Source: Nitrososphaerota archaeon (GTDB lineage: Archaea > Thermoproteota > Bathyarchaeia > Bathyarchaeales > Bathycorpusculaceae). From it: 8,864 bases of DNA. Positions 7,898 through 8,864 of this stretch are shown piece after piece. The translations under genes were made by a program, and so were the position numbers. The notes beneath the pieces were generated by a model that saw nothing but the letters and a program-made list of their open reading frames with translations, made no database searches and had not been told where the DNA came from. Every line of letters starts with the position of its first letter. The first letter of the stretch is position 1. The DNA is taken from assembly GCA_031283385.1 (NCBI GenBank), contig JAITBW010000170.1, positions 1 to 8,864 on the forward strand, given 5' to 3'.

Positions 7898-7934
7898 GCC
7901 CAGAACATTTCTCTTCTTTTTTTCAGTTCTGGGC
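7898..7934 (-). promoter_or_regulatory. Perfect 9-bp inverted repeat (leader hairpin) before aspartate kinase
   Basis: Read on the minus strand, GCCCAGAAC (7934-7926) and GTTCTGGGC (7906-7898) are perfect complements around a purine-rich 19-nt loop. In RNA this is a GC-containing stem that ends 5 nt before the first possible ATG of aspartate kinase and 8 nt before the GGTGAG that would serve the second ATG. A folded stem would sit in the ribosome footprint and could hinder initiation. No U-run follows, so it does not look like an intrinsic terminator. It could alternatively be a protein-binding operator at the DNA level. Confidence 0.6.
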
Positions 7935-8014
7935 TAATTATTAAAATGATAATAAAAACAGTATTCGAAGCTATCTTTCTGAACTTTTCTTAAATTAGCG
8001 TGAAGATTTGCCAT
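7934..8014 (-). CDS. Possible 26-residue Phe/Tyr-rich leader peptide
   Basis: An ATG at 8012-8014 opens 26 codons ending in TAG at 7934-7936. The start is MANLHANLRKVQKD and the end is SFEYCFYYHFNN. Six of the nine residues from 16 to 24 are Phe or Tyr, and a His lies among them. A weak AAGG at 8026-8029 sits upstream. The TAG shares its last base with the first base of the hairpin at 7898-7934, and the ORF lies about 20 nt downstream of the expected start site of the TATA-like element. In an operon for aromatic precursors this arrangement resembles an attenuation leader peptide. Against it, AT-rich DNA naturally yields Phe, Tyr and Asn codons, the ribosome site is weak, and no family is recognisable. 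Function is inference. Confidence 0.4.
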   Translation of the reverse strand: MANLHANLRKVQKDSFEYCFYYHFNN

Positions 8015-8045
8015 TTTACTTCGAACCTTGAAAGTGGTTAAGGTC

Positions 8046-8054
8046 AAAAAAAAA
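8046..8054 (-). terminator. Oligo-T run, possible terminator of the Lrp-family transcript
   Basis: Nine T residues in a row on the minus strand lie about 170 nt after the Lrp-family stop. Archaeal RNA polymerase can terminate at such runs without a hairpin. The run partly overlaps the TATA-like element, so it may simply be part of the promoter. Confidence 0.25.
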
Positions 8055-8067
8055 TATAAGCATTTCG
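8052..8067 (-). promoter_or_regulatory. Candidate BRE/TATA promoter for the aro operon
   Basis: On the minus strand CGAAATG (8067-8061), a purine-rich BRE-like element, is followed directly by CTTATATTT (8060-8052), a TATA-like box. Archaeal start sites lie about 25 nt downstream, which would put the transcript start near 8030, just ahead of the possible leader ORF and about 140 nt before aspartate kinase. It is the best TATA match in the gap, but other AT-rich runs could serve. Confidence 0.4.
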
Positions 8068-8081
8068 GAAACAGACGGCAA

Positions 8082-8094
8082 AATATTCGATATT
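8082..8094. promoter_or_regulatory. 13-bp palindrome upstream of the aro promoter
   Basis: AATAT-TCG-ATATT is a perfect inverted repeat with 5-bp arms. It lies about 15 bp upstream of the BRE-like element. Archaeal Lrp-family proteins often bind 13-15 bp palindromes, and an Lrp-family gene is adjacent, so it is a candidate operator. Short AT-rich palindromes are common by chance. Confidence 0.25.
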
Positions 8095-8221
8095 ATTTTA
8101 ACGATCAAAGACTGTGATTGTTAAGTTTCTTTTGAATGTGCTCAGTTATGCTGTATTTATGGCTGTTGTTATGTATCATGAGTGTTCTGAGTGTTTTGAT
8201 TGTTTGAAGGTTGTTGAGTTT

Positions 8222-8632
8222 TTAGATGTTGCGTAGGACTATCATGGTGTTAGTTTTCATTATGCCTTCGACGCGTCGAATTTTTTCTATGCATTCATTT
8301 ACTTCAACTACGTTTATGCCGCTTATGACTGCTATTATGTCATATTCGCCTGTTACTTCATATATGGTCTCTACATTGGCGATTGTTCGTATGCGTTTTG
8401 TTACTTCTTGTGTGGGGTAAGATGGTTTTACAGTTAGTAGCGTTATAGCTTCTGCGCCTTCGGTTGTGTCTATTTTTACGGTGAATTTACAAATGGTGCC
8501 GTTGTCGGTTAAGGTTTTGATTCTTTTTCTAACGGCGCCTTCTGTTAAGCCTATTTGGTTGCCGATTTCAACGTAGCCTGCTCTTGAATCGTTTTTTAGT
8601 ATTTTTATGATTTTTTTATCTGTTTCGTCCAT
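8222..8632 (-). CDS. Lrp/AsnC-family transcriptional regulator
   Basis: This is a feast/famine-type regulator: an N-terminal winged helix-turn-helix that binds DNA and a C-terminal RAM domain that oligomerises and binds amino acids or related effectors. Seen: MDETDKKIIKILKNDSR, then the HTH with EIGNQIGLTEGAVRKRIKTL, a GTICKFTVKID hinge, and a RAM segment with LLTVKPSY, IYEVTGEYDIIAVI and IEKIRRVEGIMKTNTMIVL. GEYD is typical of the ligand-binding turn. From the ATG at 8632 it is 136 residues; an in-frame TTG at 8656 would add eight, but MDETDKKI is the usual kind of start. No clear ribosome site precedes either. It lies upstream of and parallel to the aspartate kinase/aro operon, so it may control that operon or itself; the target and effector are not shown by the sequence. 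Confidence 0.9.
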   Translation of the reverse strand: MDETDKKIIKILKNDSRAGYVEIGNQIGLTEGAVRKRIKTLTDNGTICKFTVKIDTTEGAEAITLLTVKPSYPTQEVTKRIRTIANVETIYEVTGEYDIIAVISGINVVEVNECIEKIRRVEGIMKTNTMIVLRNI

Positions 8633-8651
8633 TGTTTTTTTGCCCGTAATT

Positions 8652-8664
8652 AACAAGTCTTGTT
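8652..8664. promoter_or_regulatory. 13-bp palindrome at the Lrp-family gene start
   Basis: AACAAG-T-CTTGTT is a perfect inverted repeat with 6-bp arms, 19 bp upstream of the chosen ATG and overlapping the alternative TTG. Lrp-family genes are often autoregulated through palindromes of this size, so it is a candidate autoregulatory operator. No binding evidence is available from sequence alone. Confidence 0.35.
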
Positions 8665-8713
8665 TGAATTTAACGATTTTGGCGTTGTGGGTTTTTGTAA
8701 ATTGCGTTTTTCG

Positions 8714-8767
8714 TTTTTATATTTTTGTTTTCGTAGTGTTTTTTGTAGTTAACGAACTTATATAATT
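8714..8767 (-). promoter_or_regulatory. Candidate TATA elements for the Lrp-family gene
   Basis: Two TATA-like sites precede the regulator on the minus strand: AATTATATAAG at 8767-8757 and AAAAATATAAAAA at 8726-8714. They predict starts near 8735 or 8694, leaving an untranslated leader of roughly 60-100 nt. The first is nearly symmetrical and could also serve plus-strand transcription. I cannot choose between them. Confidence 0.3.
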
Positions 8768-8862
8768 GGAGCTGCCCTTCTTCTGAACTTAACTTGACCC
8801 ACAATTTTTGCTAAGCTAATTAGTGTGAACGTGTCATATTGTTTAGTTGTGTGTTTGCTTTG
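8758..8862 (-). CDS. Possible C-terminal end of an upstream gene (cut by window edge)
   Basis: A minus-strand frame is open from the window edge for 34 codons to a TAA at 8758-8760, ending with LAKIVGQVKFRRRAAPII. The basic cluster near the end could be a real C-terminus, but an open frame this short arises readily by chance, and the stop lies inside a TATA-like site. I do not recognise the protein. The rest of 8765-8864 shows no RNA gene or other feature. Confidence 0.2.
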   Translation of the reverse strand, partial: QSKHTTKQYDTFTLISLAKIVGQVKFRRRAAPII

Positions 8863-8864
8863 AC

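Larger units (their letters stand above)
7893..8221. other. Intergenic leader/promoter region of the aro operon
   Basis: This 329-nt stretch separates the Lrp-family gene from aspartate kinase and has no large ORF. It contains, in transcription order on the minus strand, a tandem GAGTGTT repeat (8180-8195 on the plus strand), a 13-bp palindrome, a BRE/TATA-like site, an oligo-T run, a short possible leader ORF and a 9-bp inverted repeat. These are listed separately. It is the only large gap in the operon region and the natural place for its control. I saw no tRNA, CRISPR or insertion-sequence signs here. Confidence 0.8.

Noticed and set aside
7898..7934. The 9-bp hairpin as an intrinsic transcription terminator
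   Set aside because: After the 3' arm the minus-strand RNA reads GUAUAAUGGGUG, with no U-run, and the aspartate kinase gene begins 5 nt later.
8180..8195. Two GAGTGTT copies spaced 9 nt apart (plus strand) as a repeat array
   Set aside because: Only two copies of 7 bases, with no further units or spacers. This does not support a CRISPR or regulatory array.
1..8864. Mobile element, defence system, CRISPR or RNA gene
   Set aside because: No transposase, integrase, terminal repeats, regular repeats or tRNA/rRNA-like segments were seen. The window is ordinary metabolic genes plus one regulator.

Overview
The window carries a compact archaeal operon for aromatic amino acid precursors, read entirely from the minus strand. 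Two of its enzymes mark the archaeal version of the shikimate pathway: a DhnA-type class I aldolase (2-amino-3,7-dideoxy-D-threo-hept-6-ulosonate synthase, AroA') and a 3-dehydroquinate synthase II (AroB'). A third marker is the GHMP-type shikimate kinase, which replaces the bacterial P-loop enzyme. With the low GC content, short gene spacing, GGTGA/GGAG ribosome sites and an Lrp/AsnC regulator, this suggests a low-GC archaeon. A TACK lineage such as Bathyarchaeia or a relative is my best guess, but the window alone cannot place it.

Layout in transcription order, from high to low coordinates. 8758-8862 may be the tail of an upstream gene (weak). 8222-8632 is an Lrp/AsnC-family regulator. 7893-8221 is a 329-nt intergenic stretch holding a BRE/TATA-like promoter, a possible 26-codon leader ORF rich in Phe and Tyr codons, and a perfect 9-bp inverted repeat that ends 5 nt before the next gene. 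Eight tightly packed genes follow: aspartate kinase (6636-7892), AroA' (5831-6631), AroB' (4818-5834), AroD (4141-4821), AroE (3281-4144), shikimate kinase (2400-3275), EPSP synthase AroA (1093-2400) and chorismate synthase AroC (1-1115, running off the low end). Junctions are 4-bp ATGA/TTGA overlaps, a 1-bp TAATG overlap, a 23-bp overlap, or gaps of 4-5 nt, so one polycistronic mRNA with translational coupling is likely.

The genes form one route. Aspartate kinase starts the path to aspartate semialdehyde, which AroA' condenses with a 6-deoxy-5-ketofructose 1-phosphate type donor. AroB' converts the product to 3-dehydroquinate, and AroD, AroE, shikimate kinase, AroA and AroC carry it to chorismate. 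Aspartate-semialdehyde dehydrogenase, the enzyme making the ketosugar, and the later Phe/Tyr/Trp genes are not in the window.

The most interesting signal is non-coding. The aspartate kinase leader encodes a short peptide whose last residues are packed with Phe and Tyr, and its stop codon touches a strong hairpin just ahead of the first biosynthetic gene. This looks like leader-peptide control of an aromatic operon. It is unproven, and AT-rich sequence can mimic part of it.
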